DNA from: Idiomarina zobellii
GTDB lineage: Bacteria; Pseudomonadota; Gammaproteobacteria; Enterobacterales; Alteromonadaceae
Direction: 5' to 3'
DNA length: 64,000 bases
NCBI RefSeq assembly: GCF_900100855.1
Contig: NZ_FNCB01000009.1
Location: forward strand, 1 to 64,000
Position 1 is the first letter of the stretch, and each line of letters opens with the position of its first letter. A program made the translations under genes and the position numbers. The notes beneath the pieces were generated by a model that ran no database searches, had not been told where the DNA came from, and worked only from the letters and a program-made list of their open reading frames with translations. Positions 1 to 9,802 of the stretch are shown here, one piece after another.

Positions 1-119
1 TTACTCACCCGTCCGCCGCTCGTCAGCAGAGAAGCAAGCTTCTCTCTGTTACCGCTCGACTTGCATGTGTTAGGCCTGCCGCCAGCGTTCAATCTGAGCC
101 ATGATCAAACTCTTCAATT
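1..119 (-). rRNA. rrs: 16S ribosomal RNA, 5' end only (partial)
   Basis: Read on the minus strand, this stretch gives the universal start of bacterial 16S rRNA: the GAGTTTGATC(A/C)TGGCTCAG block at about 94-113, followed by the GAACGCTGGCGGC and ACACATGCAAGTCGAGCGG blocks. The gene runs off the left edge of the window, so only about the first 119 nucleotides are present. The variable stem in helix 6 (about 27-50) is of the gammaproteobacterial kind. The mature 5' end is placed at about 119 by comparison with the usual start; the exact end could differ by a base or two. Confidence 0.97.
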
Positions 120-270
120 AAAAGTAGTTCAATCAACTCAATGAATTACGCGTTTTTGCTTAGCTTCATTAATGAAACCTTGCTGAACACTCATTCAAAA
201 GTTGCAATACATATTTCTGTTTTGCGTAACTTCTGCAAGTGCCCACACAGTTTGCTTGGCTTGATATAGT

Positions 271-281
271 TGTTAAAGAGC
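271..281 (-). promoter_or_regulatory. rrn leader boxA antitermination element
   Basis: The minus strand reads GCTCTTTAACA here, the conserved boxA core found in the leader of rRNA operons, where the NusB-NusE antitermination complex binds the nascent RNA. It is followed by the leader block CTGTGTGGGCACTTG (about 237-251), also typical of gammaproteobacterial rRNA leaders. It lies about 150 bases ahead of the 16S start and downstream of both promoters. Confidence 0.85.
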
Positions 282-308
282 GTTGCTTCTTCCGAAGCAG
301 GGAGGCGT

Positions 309-336
309 ATTCTACACTTCCCGATGATTTCGTCAA
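309..336 (-). promoter_or_regulatory. rRNA operon promoter P2 (sigma-70)
   Basis: On the minus strand TTGACG (331-336) and TAGAAT (309-314) are separated by 16 bases, the spacing typical of rRNA promoters. A GC-rich stretch (GCCTCCC) follows the -10 element and resembles the discriminator that makes rrn promoters sensitive to ppGpp. It is the promoter nearer to the 16S gene. Confidence 0.85.
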
Positions 337-421
337 CCTCTTTTTCTGGACTTTTTGTCCGACTGACAAAACCGCCGTTGCCCGACTCAACTCAGTGAGT
401 ATCTCGTGACAACGGCGGCGA

Positions 422-449
422 ATTATAGCGATCTTTTGTGCCCTTTCAA
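422..449 (-). promoter_or_regulatory. rRNA operon promoter P1 (sigma-70)
   Basis: On the minus strand TTGAAA (444-449) and a perfect TATAAT (422-427) are 16 bases apart, again followed by a GC-rich discriminator (CGCCGCC). With the second promoter 113 bases downstream this gives the tandem P1/P2 layout common for rRNA operons. The upstream A/T-rich bases (about 450-470) could serve as an UP element. Confidence 0.85.
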
Positions 450-461
450 GATCTTTTTTAA

Positions 462-487
462 GAAAAATGATCACTTGCCTAGATCAT
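462..487 (-). terminator. Possible weak terminator after pssA
   Basis: Minus strand: six-base arms ATGATC (482-487) and GATCAT (467-472), loop of nine, followed by a run of five T (462-467). It would separate pssA, whose stop codon is at 503, from the rRNA operon. The stem is short and AT-rich, so it may equally be part of the UP region of rRNA promoter P1. Confidence 0.35.
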
Positions 488-502
488 AATCAATTTGATG
501 AC

Positions 503-1333
503 TTATTCGTCTTTATCAGACTCTTTTTTCTGTTTCTTATCGACATCGCCGTCTTGGTTAAAGTCAGCATCATCATCGTCGTCATCTCCAACGACATGCT
601 CTAACTTCAGCTTTTTCACATTTTTAATGGTGAATACTGGCCCAGACAAGGCGTATAAAAAGAAAATAGAGAACAAAACTAAAGATGGTTGAGTAGCAAC
701 GATAACGAAAGCCAATACAATCACTAATATAACTAAGAAAGAGACTTTACCCTTCCAGTCTACATCTTTAAAAGAGTGATAACGGAAGTTTGTTACCATC
801 AATAAGCCAGCACAAATAGTAATAATGGCTGCAATGCCGCCAATATCAGAACCTTCAATACCGTATTCAGAGCCCACCCAAACTAAGCCGGAGACTATCG
901 CGGCCGCGCTTGGAATAGCTAACCCCTGAAAGTAACGTTTATCAGAAGAGCCTAAATTCGTATTAAATCGTGCAAGTCGTAACGCTCCACCAGCAACAAA
1001 TATAAATGCAGCCAACCAACCTAACTTACCTAAGTCAGCAAGTGCATAGTTATACATCACAAGCGCCGGAGCCATACCAAAGGAAACGATATCCGCCATG
1101 CTGTCAAATTCAGCCCCAAAATCACTTTCGGTATTGGTCATTCTGGCTACACGTCCGTCAAGCCCATCAAAAATCATCGCAATAAAAATCGCAACGGCCG
1201 CTTCGACAAAACGCTCGTTCATCGAGGCAACAATGGCATAGAAACCAGAAAACAAACCTGCCGTAGTGAATAAGTTTGGCAGTAAGTAAATACCCCGGCG
1301 TTTGCCGTTAGTATTTGAACTATCGTTACTCAT
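503..1333 (-). CDS. pssA: CDP-diacylglycerol-serine O-phosphatidyltransferase
   Basis: A 276-residue integral membrane enzyme that joins CDP-diacylglycerol and L-serine to make phosphatidylserine, the precursor of phosphatidylethanolamine. The CDP-alcohol phosphotransferase signature is visible at about residues 56-82: DGLDGRVAR, then G and two further Asp residues (EFDSMAD) in the right spacing. Several hydrophobic helices follow. The last 35 residues are a charged, Asp/Lys-rich cytosolic tail. It is of the Bacillus-type pssA subclass (membrane-embedded), not the phospholipase-D-like E. coli enzyme. It lies 88 bases behind clpB on the same strand, separated by a hairpin, and is followed by the rRNA operon promoters. 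Start codon taken as the first ATG, which gives the usual short basic N-terminus. Confidence 0.93.
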   Translation of the reverse strand: MSNDSSNTNGKRRGIYLLPNLFTTAGLFSGFYAIVASMNERFVEAAVAIFIAMIFDGLDGRVARMTNTESDFGAEFDSMADIVSFGMAPALVMYNYALADLGKLGWLAAFIFVAGGALRLARFNTNLGSSDKRYFQGLAIPSAAAIVSGLVWVGSEYGIEGSDIGGIAAIITICAGLLMVTNFRYHSFKDVDWKGKVSFLVILVIVLAFVIVATQPSLVLFSIFFLYALSGPVFTIKNVKKLKLEHVVGDDDDDDADFNQDGDVDKKQKKESDKDE

Positions 1334-1377
1334 GCAAAAACACTCTTAGTTATTAATAGAAAGTGAACAGGTTATCA

Positions 1378-1415
1378 CAACAAGGCTTCGGGTAGGAAAT
1401 CCCCGAGCCTTGTTG
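1378..1415 (-). terminator. Hairpin between clpB and pssA, probable terminator
   Basis: The minus strand folds into a long stem: CAACAAGGCTCGGG pairs with CCCGAAGCCTTGTTG with one bulged A and a loop of about nine. It begins a few bases after the clpB stop codon. There is no clear T-run after it, so termination may be weak or factor-assisted, and some read-through into pssA is possible. Confidence 0.55.
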
Positions 1416-1421
1416 CCTCTG

Positions 1422-3995
1422 TTACTGACTAATCACTAGCGCTTCATTCTCAACACTGACTTTTATCGGTTTAGCAGGTTGAATCTCTCCGGATAAGATT
1501 TTCTGCGCTAACGGATTCTCAAGTTCATGTTGAATCGCTCTTTTCAGAGGTCGCGCCCCAAATACCGGATCAAACCCTGTACGAGCCAGATGCGCTAACG
1601 CATCATCATCGACTTCAATCTCAAAGTCTTTCTCTTCCAGGCGCTTAAACAGCAGCTGTAACTGGAATTGAGCAATCGAGCGTATCTCAGCTTCACCCAA
1701 TGGATGGAATACCACGGTGTCATCAACCCGGTTAATAAACTCAGGTCTGAAATGACGCCCCAATACTTCCATGACTTCCGCTTTCATTTGTTCGTACGTA
1801 TGCTCTTTCGCATGCTCTTGTATGAGATCAGAGCCCAAGTTCGATGTCATAATAATCACGGTATTTTTAAAATCGACCGTGCGACCCTGTCCATCTGTTA
1901 GGCGACCGTCATCCAATACCTGAAGCAATATGTTGAATACATCCGGATGGGCTTTCTCTACTTCGTCAAGCAAGATGACAGAATATGGTTTGCGACGCAC
2001 CGCTTCCGTTAAATACCCCCCTTCTTCATAACCTACATAACCCGGAGGTGCACCAACTAAGCGAGCTACGGAGTGCTTCTCCATAAACTCAGACATATCA
2101 ATTCGAACCATCGCATCGTCTGTATCGAACATAAAATTCGCCAACGCTTTGGACAACTCAGTTTTCCCCACACCGGTTGGACCCAGGAATAAAAATGAGC
2201 CTATAGGTCTGTTTGGATCACCCAAGCCCGCGCGCGAACGACGAATGGCATTTGCGACTGCCTCGACCGCTTCGTTTTGTCCGACAACACGATTATGCAG
2301 GTTATCTTCCATATGAATGAGTTTTTCACGCTCACCCTCAAGCATTCTTGCAACAGGAATACCGGTCCAACGCGACAGTACATCGGCAATCTCTTCGTCG
2401 GTTACGCGGTTTTTCAGCAAGCTCATGTCCTGCATTTCGGCCTGCAATGCCAAGTCTAACTGACGCTCTAATTCAGGAATGCGCCCATACTGAAGCTCCG
2501 ACATGCGGTTCAAGTCTCCCGCTCGGCGAGCGATATCCATGTCGGTACGTGCTTGCTCAAGCTGAGCTTTAATATGCTGCGTGCCCTGAACCGCTGCCTT
2601 TTCGGTATTCCATACTTCTTCTAACTCTTTGTATTTGCGTTCTTGGTCTTCCAGCTCTTCGTGTAAAATTTCTAATCGTTTTTTACTGGCGTCATCTTTT
2701 TCTTTCTGCAGCGCCTGACGCTCCAGCTTTAACTGAATAATGCGACGCTCTAACCGATCTAAATCTTCTGGTTTAGAGTCAATTTGCATACGAATACTCG
2801 AAGCCGCTTCGTCAATTAAATCGATAGCTTTATCGGGTAACTTACGATCACTGATATAACGGTGCGACAACGACGCCGCTGCAACTATTGCGGGATCAGT
2901 TATTTCCACCGAGTGATGTAGCTCATAACGCTCTTTCAAGCCTCGCAAAATCGCAATGGTGTCTTCTACGGTTGGCTCATCGACCAAGACTTTCTGGAAG
3001 CGACGTTCTAAAGCGGCGTCTTTCTCAATATATTGGCGGTATTCATCTAATGTTGTTGCACCGACGCAATGAAGTTCGCCACGCGCAAGCGCCGGTTTCA
3101 GCATGTTACCTGCGTCCATTGCACCTTCAGCCTTACCGGCACCGACCATAGTATGCAGCTCATCAATAAAGAGGATGATTCGGCCTTCTTCTTTCGACAG
3201 CTCGTTCAATACTGCTTTTAATCGTTCTTCAAATTCACCGCGGAACTTCGCCCCCGCTAAAAGAGAACCTAAATCCAGTGATAATACACGTTTGTGTTTC
3301 AGCCCTTCGGGCACTTCTCCGTTAACAATTCGCTGCGCTAAGCCTTCAACAATCGCGGTTTTACCCACCCCCGGCTCACCAATAAGAACCGGATTGTTTT
3401 TAGTACGACGCTGTAACACCTGGATAGTCCGGCGAATTTCTTCGTCCCGACCAATGACAGGATCAAGTTTGCCCTGCTCGGCGCGCTCTGTTAAATCAAT
3501 CGTATATTTATCGAGAGCCTGGCGTTGCTCTTCAGCGTTCGGATCATCTACTTTTTGACCATCTCGAATATCATTAATCGCTTTTTCCAGCGCATCTCGC
3601 TTTATACCCTGCGCTTTAAATATTTCGCCCAATTTGCCTTTGTCTTCCGTTGCAGCTAGCAAAAAGAGTTCAGAAGAAATATAAGAATCGTTACGCTTCT
3701 GTGCATATTTGTCGCACAAATTGAGTAACTGTACAGTCGCCTGAGAAAGCTGGACGTCGCCACCAGTTCCCTCTACTTGCGGCAATGCATCCAAGGCTTT
3801 TGACAAGCTTGCTCTGAATTGTGGGATATCGATACCCAACATTGTAAATAATGGACGGACTGAGCCGCCATTCTGGTCTAGCAATGCCTGCATTAAATGT
3901 ACAGGCTCAATAAATTGGTGATCACGACCCAGCGCTATGGATTGCGCGTCGGCAATCGCCATTTGGAATTTACTGGTGAATTTATCGTGCCTCAT
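1422..3995 (-). CDS. clpB: ATP-dependent disaggregase chaperone ClpB
   Basis: An 857-residue Hsp100 chaperone that forms hexamers and, with DnaK, pulls polypeptides out of aggregates after heat stress. Visible in order: the N-terminal Clp repeat domain (about 1-145), first AAA+ module with Walker A GEPGVGKT (about 205-212), a charged coiled-coil middle domain (about 410-525) that ClpB has and ClpA lacks, and second AAA+ module with Walker A GPTGVGKT (about 603-610). Length equals that of E. coli ClpB. It follows pgeF and carries its own heat-shock type promoter. The neighbour order bamD, rluD, pgeF, clpB is the same as in E. coli, which supports the assignments. Confidence 0.98.
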   Translation of the reverse strand: MRHDKFTSKFQMAIADAQSIALGRDHQFIEPVHLMQALLDQNGGSVRPLFTMLGIDIPQFRASLSKALDALPQVEGTGGDVQLSQATVQLLNLCDKYAQKRNDSYISSELFLLAATEDKGKLGEIFKAQGIKRDALEKAINDIRDGQKVDDPNAEEQRQALDKYTIDLTERAEQGKLDPVIGRDEEIRRTIQVLQRRTKNNPVLIGEPGVGKTAIVEGLAQRIVNGEVPEGLKHKRVLSLDLGSLLAGAKFRGEFEERLKAVLNELSKEEGRIILFIDELHTMVGAGKAEGAMDAGNMLKPALARGELHCVGATTLDEYRQYIEKDAALERRFQKVLVDEPTVEDTIAILRGLKERYELHHSVEITDPAIVAAASLSHRYISDRKLPDKAIDLIDEAASSIRMQIDSKPEDLDRLERRIIQLKLERQALQKEKDDASKKRLEILHEELEDQERKYKELEEVWNTEKAAVQGTQHIKAQLEQARTDMDIARRAGDLNRMSELQYGRIPELERQLDLALQAEMQDMSLLKNRVTDEEIADVLSRWTGIPVARMLEGEREKLIHMEDNLHNRVVGQNEAVEAVANAIRRSRAGLGDPNRPIGSFLFLGPTGVGKTELSKALANFMFDTDDAMVRIDMSEFMEKHSVARLVGAPPGYVGYEEGGYLTEAVRRKPYSVILLDEVEKAHPDVFNILLQVLDDGRLTDGQGRTVDFKNTVIIMTSNLGSDLIQEHAKEHTYEQMKAEVMEVLGRHFRPEFINRVDDTVVFHPLGEAEIRSIAQFQLQLLFKRLEEKDFEIEVDDDALAHLARTGFDPVFGARPLKRAIQHELENPLAQKILSGEIQPAKPIKVSVENEALVISQ

Positions 3996-4027
3996 GGTAC
4001 TACCTCACTTAAATCTTTCGTTGATTT

Positions 4028-4057
4028 AAATGTGGGTACTTTTTGGGCGTTTTCAAG
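4028..4057 (-). promoter_or_regulatory. Sigma-32 heat-shock promoter of clpB
   Basis: On the minus strand CTTGAAA (4051-4057), 14 bases, then CCCACATTT (4028-4036) closely match the sigma-32 consensus CTTGAAA-N13/14-CCCCATNT. The predicted start of transcription leaves a leader of about 25-30 bases before the clpB ATG at 3995. This agrees with clpB being a heat-shock gene. Confidence 0.8.
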
Positions 4058-4067
4058 TTTTCAGCTA

Positions 4068-4766
4068 TTATTTTCGCCAAATAATTGACGCAAATCGGGC
4101 TGCGGCTTTTTCCTTACGCCAGGAGTACCATAATTCAGAGTGGGTCACAGTACATTCATAGCTCTGAGTAATAGCAGTAATACCAAACTGGCGGCAAATC
4201 ATTTCTGCAATACCAGGCAAGTCCGCTAACCATTTTGCTCCAGCCGCCTTGAAAAACGGTTTCGCGTCAGAGTTAATCGAGACAAACGCATCGAAAACAT
4301 CCTGACCAACTTCAAACGCATCTGGGCCAATCGCTGGACCTATCCAAACACTTAAACTCGATGGATCTGCAGAGAACTTTTCTAATGCCTTTTGCAACAC
4401 GCCATCTGCCAAACCTCGCCATCCAGCATGAATTGCCGCTATTTCTTTGCCGTCGGATGAACAAATAAGTATAGGTAAACAGTCTGCGGTCAATACCGCG
4501 CATACACTGCCGGGCTGAGAACTATAAGCAGCATCCGCTATGCTTGTTTTAAAAGGCCATGACAACACATTGCTCGTATGTTGTTGCTGCAACCACACCA
4601 CGGAATGAGGTAGCGATAATTCACGCTCTAAACGGCGTCGTCTCAACAGCACAGCAGCTGGATCATCGCCCACATGAACCGCTAGGTTGCCAAACGCCCT
4701 TGTTGTAATTGCAACACCAACATTGTCAGGCAGCGTCCAATTAGGATGAAAAACGTTTTGCGTCAC
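4068..4766 (-). CDS. pgeF: Peptidoglycan editing factor PgeF (YfiH family)
   Basis: A 232-residue cytosolic enzyme of the YfiH/YlmD family, formerly called multicopper polyphenol oxidase (laccase). In E. coli the family corrects peptidoglycan precursors that carry L-Ser in place of L-Ala. The metal and active-site residues of the family are present: His63 (QQHTSN), Cys96 (TADCLP) and His113 (IHAGWRG). It overlaps the end of rluD by 26 bases, so the two are translationally coupled, and the sigma-32 promoter of clpB lies right behind its stop codon. Confidence 0.93.
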   Translation of the reverse strand: MTQNVFHPNWTLPDNVGVAITTRAFGNLAVHVGDDPAAVLLRRRRLERELSLPHSVVWLQQQHTSNVLSWPFKTSIADAAYSSQPGSVCAVLTADCLPILICSSDGKEIAAIHAGWRGLADGVLQKALEKFSADPSSLSVWIGPAIGPDAFEVGQDVFDAFVSINSDAKPFFKAAGAKWLADLPGIAEMICRQFGITAITQSYECTVTHSELWYSWRKEKAAARFASIIWRK

Positions 4767-5706
4767 GCTTCAACTCTTCAATTAAATGCTCAAAATCGTC
4801 CGGACGGTCAACGTGGAATTCAAGCCATTCACCCGTAATGGGATGATGTAACCCCAGAGAAGCAGCGTGTAAAGCTTGTCGATTAAAGTTTCTCAGAGTT
4901 TGTAAGAATTGGTCATCGGCTTGTTTCGGCGGGCGCGGACGGCCTCCATAGGTCAAGTCACCAACCAGCGGATGTTTGATATGTGCCATGTGCACACGAA
5001 TTTGATGCGTTCGTCCAGATTCCAGACGCAAGCGCAACAAGGTGTGTGCCCGGTAGCGGTCTAATACTCGATAATGAGTCACTGCGGGCTTTCCGGACTG
5101 AACCACGGCCATGTGCGTTCGCTTAGTTGGGTGCCGCCCAATGGGCTCGTCGACCATCCCGCCGGCGGTCATCACGCCGTTACACACGGCCTCATACTCG
5201 CGTGTAATTTCACGCGCCTGCATCATGGACACTAATTGTGTCTGCGCAGGTACCGTACGTGCAACCACCATCAACCCGGTTGTATCCTTGTCCAACCGGT
5301 GAATAATACCGGCTCGTGGCACCAAATCGAATTGTGGATCATAATGCAACAAACCGTTGAGCAGAGTTCTATCCGGCGCTCCGGCTCCTGGATGAACTAC
5401 CAGACCTGCTGGCTTATTAATCACCAAAATGTCATCGTCCTGATAAACAATATCCAACTCTACCGGCTGCGGAACGTGACGCTCTTCACTTTCAATTTCA
5501 GCATCCACGGCCACTAACATGCCGGTCTCGACTTTCTCACGGGGCTTTTTCACGACCTCGGCATTAACCGAAACCTTCTCCTCGGTTATCCACCCTTTTA
5601 AACGAGAGCGAGAATAGTCCGGGAACAACTCAGCAAGTGCCTGGTCTAATCGTTTTCCTGTTAATGACTCAGGAACAATAGCTTCTAATTCAATACGTTT
5701 ATTCAT
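4741..5706 (-). CDS. rluD: 23S rRNA pseudouridine synthase RluD
   Basis: About 321 residues. It makes pseudouridines 1911, 1915 and 1917 in helix 69 of 23S rRNA, needed for normal ribosome assembly. An N-terminal S4 RNA-binding domain (about 15-75, with YSRSRLKGWI) precedes the RluA-type catalytic domain with the signature HRLDKDTTG, whose Asp is the nucleophile. The frame is open to an ATG at 5754, but 5706 is preferred: it aligns with the N-terminus of E. coli RluD, and the upstream start would sit almost on the predicted transcription start (about 5757). Divergent from bamD, as in E. coli. Confidence 0.95.
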   Translation of the reverse strand: MNKRIELEAIVPESLTGKRLDQALAELFPDYSRSRLKGWITEEKVSVNAEVVKKPREKVETGMLVAVDAEIESEERHVPQPVELDIVYQDDDILVINKPAGLVVHPGAGAPDRTLLNGLLHYDPQFDLVPRAGIIHRLDKDTTGLMVVARTVPAQTQLVSMMQAREITREYEAVCNGVMTAGGMVDEPIGRHPTKRTHMAVVQSGKPAVTHYRVLDRYRAHTLLRLRLESGRTHQIRVHMAHIKHPLVGDLTYGGRPRPPKQADDQFLQTLRNFNRQALHAASLGLHHPITGEWLEFHVDRPDDFEHLIEELKRDAKRFSS

Positions 5707-5763
5707 ATATTCGGTTTCGACTGTCAAAGCCTTAAAGGCTGCGTTAGAATGCAAGAATATGCT

Positions 5764-5792
5764 AGTGTAACGGTTTGCCCGTGCAGCGCCAA
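5764..5792 (-). promoter_or_regulatory. Probable sigma-70 promoter for rluD-pgeF
   Basis: On the minus strand TTGGCG (5787-5792) and TACACT (5764-5769) are 17 bases apart. Transcription would begin near 5757, giving a leader of about 50 bases to the preferred rluD start at 5706. The fit is good but not perfect and no experiment supports it. Confidence 0.55.
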
Positions 5793-5817
5793 AAAAATAT
5801 AGGGAATACTGCTAAAT

Positions 5818-6588
5818 ATGTTAAGTAAACAACTCGGCCGACACATTGTATTATCCACAGCGCTTTGCTTTATGGCTGTTGGTTGTTCGAGCCAACCTGA
5901 CGAAGAACAACAAGTTGCTAAAACCCAAATTGAGTCACTTTACGAGCAAGCTCGTGAAAGTATGGCGGCAGGTAACTTCAATTTAGCCCAAGAGCAGCTG
6001 TCGAATCTGAACCGACGTTTCCCGTTTGGTCCTTATGCGCACCAGGTGCAACTCGACCTCATATACTTACATTACAAGTTAGATAATACCGAGGAAGCGC
6101 TAGCCGCAATTGATCGCTTTATTAGCCTTAACCCGAATCATAAAGACATTGATTACGCCATGTATATGCGCGGCTTGGTCAACCAGCGCGCTGAGCACAA
6201 CGGTATTCATGCAATGTTTGGCGTTGACCGCTCTGACCGCGACTCTTCAATGGCTGAAGAAGCGTTTAAGGACTTTGCAGAATTAGTTCGGAAATACCCG
6301 GACAGTGAATATGCAGCCGATGCAAAAAAACGGTTAGTCGCTATAAAGAGTCGTCTGGCGAAAAAAGAATTAGCTGTTGCTCAATATTATATGGATCGCC
6401 AAGCTTATTTAGCGGCGGCCAATCGAGGGCGCTACATTCTGGAGCACTTTTCTGACACGCCAGAAGTGGAAAACGCTTTAGCGATGATGGTAGAAAGTTA
6501 CGATCAATTAGATTTACCAGAATTACGCGAAGACGCTTTGAAAGTGTTAAGAGCTAACTTCCCGGGGAATCAGTTAGTCAGCAATTAA
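5818..6588 (+). CDS. bamD: Outer membrane assembly lipoprotein BamD
   Basis: A 256-residue lipoprotein, the second essential part of the BAM complex that inserts beta-barrel proteins into the outer membrane; it contacts BamA on the periplasmic side. The N-terminus is a lipoprotein signal with lipobox MAVGC, Cys23 being the residue that is acylated and anchored. The rest is helical with five TPR-like repeats, beginning with the EQARESMAAGNFNLA block and continuing to about residue 245. The frame starts at the first ATG. It is divergent to rluD and convergent with glnB, 18 bases away. Confidence 0.95.
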   Translation: MLSKQLGRHIVLSTALCFMAVGCSSQPDEEQQVAKTQIESLYEQARESMAAGNFNLAQEQLSNLNRRFPFGPYAHQVQLDLIYLHYKLDNTEEALAAIDRFISLNPNHKDIDYAMYMRGLVNQRAEHNGIHAMFGVDRSDRDSSMAEEAFKDFAELVRKYPDSEYAADAKKRLVAIKSRLAKKELAVAQYYMDRQAYLAAANRGRYILEHFSDTPEVENALAMMVESYDQLDLPELREDALKVLRANFPGNQLVSN

Positions 6589-6597
6589 TGAGAAAGG

Positions 6598-6954
<357 letters not shown>

Positions 6955-8586
6955 CTATTGCCCTTGTCGTTGCAATTCATAGCGATAATGACTGGTAATA
7001 GGATAACGGCGATCTTTACCGAAGTTTCTTGGTGTCACTTTCGGACCAACTGCCGACTGACGACGTTTGTATTCGTTCAAGTCGACTAATCGAACCACCC
7101 GGCGAACATCTTCTTCGCTAAACCCTGCAGCAACAATATCCGTTACTGACCAGTCTCTCTCTACATACAATGCCAGAATTCGGTCTAAATCGCCATAGTC
7201 AGGCAACGAGTCTGAATCGACTTGGTCTGGTGCTAACTCTGCCGATGGAGGACGATCTATCACTCGCTGAGGAATACAGTCGCCTAATGTGTTTCGATAT
7301 TCAGCCAACTGATACACCAACAATTTAGGCACATCCTTTATCGGCGCAAAACCACCACACATATCGCCATAAAGCGTTGCATAACCCACAGCCATTTCAC
7401 TTTTATTACCCGTTGTCAGCACCAACGACCCGGTTTTATTCGACAGCGCCATAAGCAGTACACCACGACAACGTGATTGTAAGTTTTCTTCCGTTGTGTC
7501 GGTTTCCGCGCCTTTAAAAAGCGGCGTTAATTGCTGCATAAATTGGTCGAACATTGGCTCAATAGGCACAGAGTCATATTGAACGCCAAGCGTATGCGCC
7601 TGCTTTTCAGCATCTTCAAGGCTCATGTCTGAGGTATACCGGAAGGGCATCATCACGGCCTGAACTTTATCAGCACCCAACGCATCAACAGCGATAGCCA
7701 GAGTTAATGCCGAATCAATACCGCCAGATAAGCCTAACACTACACCTGGGAATCCATTTTTCGTGACATAATCTCTAACCGCTAAAACCAGAGCGTCATA
7801 CACATTGGCTAAGTCATTTTGCGACTTATGCGGAGGGAAGGTCTGACAATGAAGTTTCCCGTTTTCATAACTCAAACTAGTCAGCGTTGTCTGACAATGC
7901 GGCAGCTCGGCCAGCAATTGACCATCGTCATCCATCACAACAGAATGTCCATCGAAAACCAGCTCGTCTTGTCCACCACAGTTATTTAGGTACACAATGG
8001 GCTTAGACGACTCCGATACGCGTTGTCTCAATACGCCCAAACGTTGCTCATGCTTATTCAGCTCATAAGGCGACGCATTTATCGATAAGACAAAATCAAT
8101 GTCGTCTTCAGCCAATCGTTGTAATGGCTCGGGATGCCACAAATCTTCACATATTTGTAGGCCAATGCGGACGCCATGCCACTCGAACACCTGACTTTCA
8201 TGACCTGGAATAAAGTAACGCTGTTCGTCAAACACACCATGATTAGGTAAGCGCTGCTTGAAATAACGTAATAAGCATTCACCGCGATGCAGCACCGACA
8301 TGGCATTAAAAAGTTCGCCACCAACATGCTGTGGGTGTCCGACAATAACCACACAGTCAGACGCTGCGGCGCTTATTTGCTCCACGGCGTTATCGACAGC
8401 CTGACTTAAATCGTTGCGTAACAGTAAGTCTTCCGGTGGATACCCCGTAATGGCCAACTCCGGGAACACGATAATGTCGTGTTGCTGACCCTGCTCACGA
8501 ATGGTTTTTAAAATTAATGCGGTATTGTTGTAAATTGCGCCAACGGTAAAGTCCAGTTGCGCCAGGCACAAATTAAGTTCAGCCAT
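6955..8586 (-). CDS. nadE: Glutamine-dependent NAD+ synthetase
   Basis: About 543 residues. It makes NAD+ from nicotinic acid adenine dinucleotide with ATP, taking ammonia from glutamine. The N-terminal nitrilase-type amidase domain (1-260) has the catalytic triad Glu43 (FPELAITGYP), Lys109 (YFKQRLPN) and Cys145 (QICEDLWHP). The C-terminal synthetase domain has the PP-loop LSGGIDSALT. The frame reaches back to 8622, but ATG 8586 is preferred because it begins MAELNLCLAQLDF, the normal family start, with a GGAAG ribosome site eight bases ahead. It sits between flhB and glnB, on the same strand. Confidence 0.95.
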   Translation of the reverse strand: MAELNLCLAQLDFTVGAIYNNTALILKTIREQGQQHDIIVFPELAITGYPPEDLLLRNDLSQAVDNAVEQISAAASDCVVIVGHPQHVGGELFNAMSVLHRGECLLRYFKQRLPNHGVFDEQRYFIPGHESQVFEWHGVRIGLQICEDLWHPEPLQRLAEDDIDFVLSINASPYELNKHEQRLGVLRQRVSESSKPIVYLNNCGGQDELVFDGHSVVMDDDGQLLAELPHCQTTLTSLSYENGKLHCQTFPPHKSQNDLANVYDALVLAVRDYVTKNGFPGVVLGLSGGIDSALTLAIAVDALGADKVQAVMMPFRYTSDMSLEDAEKQAHTLGVQYDSVPIEPMFDQFMQQLTPLFKGAETDTTEENLQSRCRGVLLMALSNKTGSLVLTTGNKSEMAVGYATLYGDMCGGFAPIKDVPKLLVYQLAEYRNTLGDCIPQRVIDRPPSAELAPDQVDSDSLPDYGDLDRILALYVERDWSVTDIVAAGFSEEDVRRVVRLVDLNEYKRRQSAVGPKVTPRNFGKDRRYPITSHYRYELQRQGQ

Positions 8587-8651
8587 AACTGCTTCCAATT
8601 TAACCACTGCCGACATCGGCACGAATGGTGGCGAATGATATAGCAGCGTTG

Positions 8652-9779
8652 TTAGTAGCGCAAATCTTCGGGAATTGGTGACTCGCTGTCAGGCTTTTTC
8701 GGACGTTTCGCCTGACCTTGCTTAAACAGGCGTAACTGATATACATAAGCAAGAATTTGTGCGACAGCAACAAACAGCCCCTGCGGAATTTCTTTCTCCA
8801 GCTCCGTGGTGTGGTAAACAGAACGCGCCAATGCGGGCGACTGCACCAATGGAATGTCATACTCCAAAGCAATTTCCCGAATCTTCGCTGCTGTTTCGTC
8901 GGTTCCTTTCGCTAATAGCACAGGCGCTTGTGAGCCACCATCTTCATATTTTAACGCCACCGCATAATGGGTTGGGTTGGTTACCACTACGTCTGCTTTA
9001 GGCACTTCCTGCATCATGCGGCGATTCGCCATTTCCATTTGCAAGCGACGAATACGACCTTTAACTTCCGGGCTACCCTCTGTATCTTTATGTTCGTCTT
9101 TGACTTCCTGTTTCGTCATGCGTAAGTCTTTGTTGTGTTTCCATAACTGGAAAGGCGCATCGATCACCACAATCAAAAAGATTGAACAGCAAAGTAGTAA
9201 GAACATCCATAGCAGAATATCAAGCGCATTCCCTATCATATTTGGCATTTGCCCCATCGACATTTGGAGAATATCGACAAACTGCCATTTCAACAAAAAG
9301 TACGCCGAAACAGCAACAACCGAAAACTTGGCAATGGCTTTAACAAGCTCGACTAAAGCTTGAATACCAAACATGCGCTTAAAGCCGTTAAGGGGGTTCA
9401 TACGACTGAATTTAGGCGCCATGGCTTTGGTCGAGAAGGAAATACCACCCAACCAGCTATTACCGAAAAAGGTGGCCACTAAAACAAAAGCGAAAATAAT
9501 GAGTACTGGCCACATGATAAAGCCGAAGGCAATACCAAAAGCTTCGTAAATTTTTGTGGTATCAAAGGCTTGCTGACGGTCGATAGTAAACATCGTTTGG
9601 AACACATTGCGAGCACCCTCATACAACCAATCACCAAACCACATAAACGCAATAGCAGCGCTCACCAATACAAACGCCGTTCCCATTTCTTTGGAGCGCG
9701 CAACCTGGCCCTTCTCGCGGGCCTGCTGTTTTCGTCGCTCCGTGGGGTCTTCTGTGCGTTCCTGATCAGTCTCTGCCAT
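8652..9779 (-). CDS. flhB: Flagellar export apparatus protein FlhB
   Basis: A 375-residue inner membrane protein of the flagellar type III export gate that switches substrate class from rod/hook to filament. Four membrane helices lie in the first 210 residues. The cytosolic domain carries the autocleavage motif NPTH (near residue 270, within VVVTNPTHYAVAL), where the chain is cut between Asn and Pro. The charged N-terminus MAETDQERTEDPTERR is typical. It closes the fliEFGHIJKLMNOPQR-flhB run; flhA is not in the window, and the genes beyond (nadE, glnB) are metabolic. Confidence 0.96.
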   Translation of the reverse strand: MAETDQERTEDPTERRKQQAREKGQVARSKEMGTAFVLVSAAIAFMWFGDWLYEGARNVFQTMFTIDRQQAFDTTKIYEAFGIAFGFIMWPVLIIFAFVLVATFFGNSWLGGISFSTKAMAPKFSRMNPLNGFKRMFGIQALVELVKAIAKFSVVAVSAYFLLKWQFVDILQMSMGQMPNMIGNALDILLWMFLLLCCSIFLIVVIDAPFQLWKHNKDLRMTKQEVKDEHKDTEGSPEVKGRIRRLQMEMANRRMMQEVPKADVVVTNPTHYAVALKYEDGGSQAPVLLAKGTDETAAKIREIALEYDIPLVQSPALARSVYHTTELEKEIPQGLFVAVAQILAYVYQLRLFKQGQAKRPKKPDSESPIPEDLRY

Positions 9780-9802
9780 TACTCTCTACCTTATCCCCGA
9801 GT

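Noticed and set aside
169..474. Open frame of 101 codons on the minus strand in the rRNA leader
   Set aside because: It covers the two rRNA promoters, boxA and leader, which explain the sequence; it has no protein-like features.
3103..3558. Open frame of 151 codons on the plus strand inside clpB
   Set aside because: Ser/Arg/Pro-rich mirror of the first AAA+ domain of clpB on the other strand; no ribosome site or own context.
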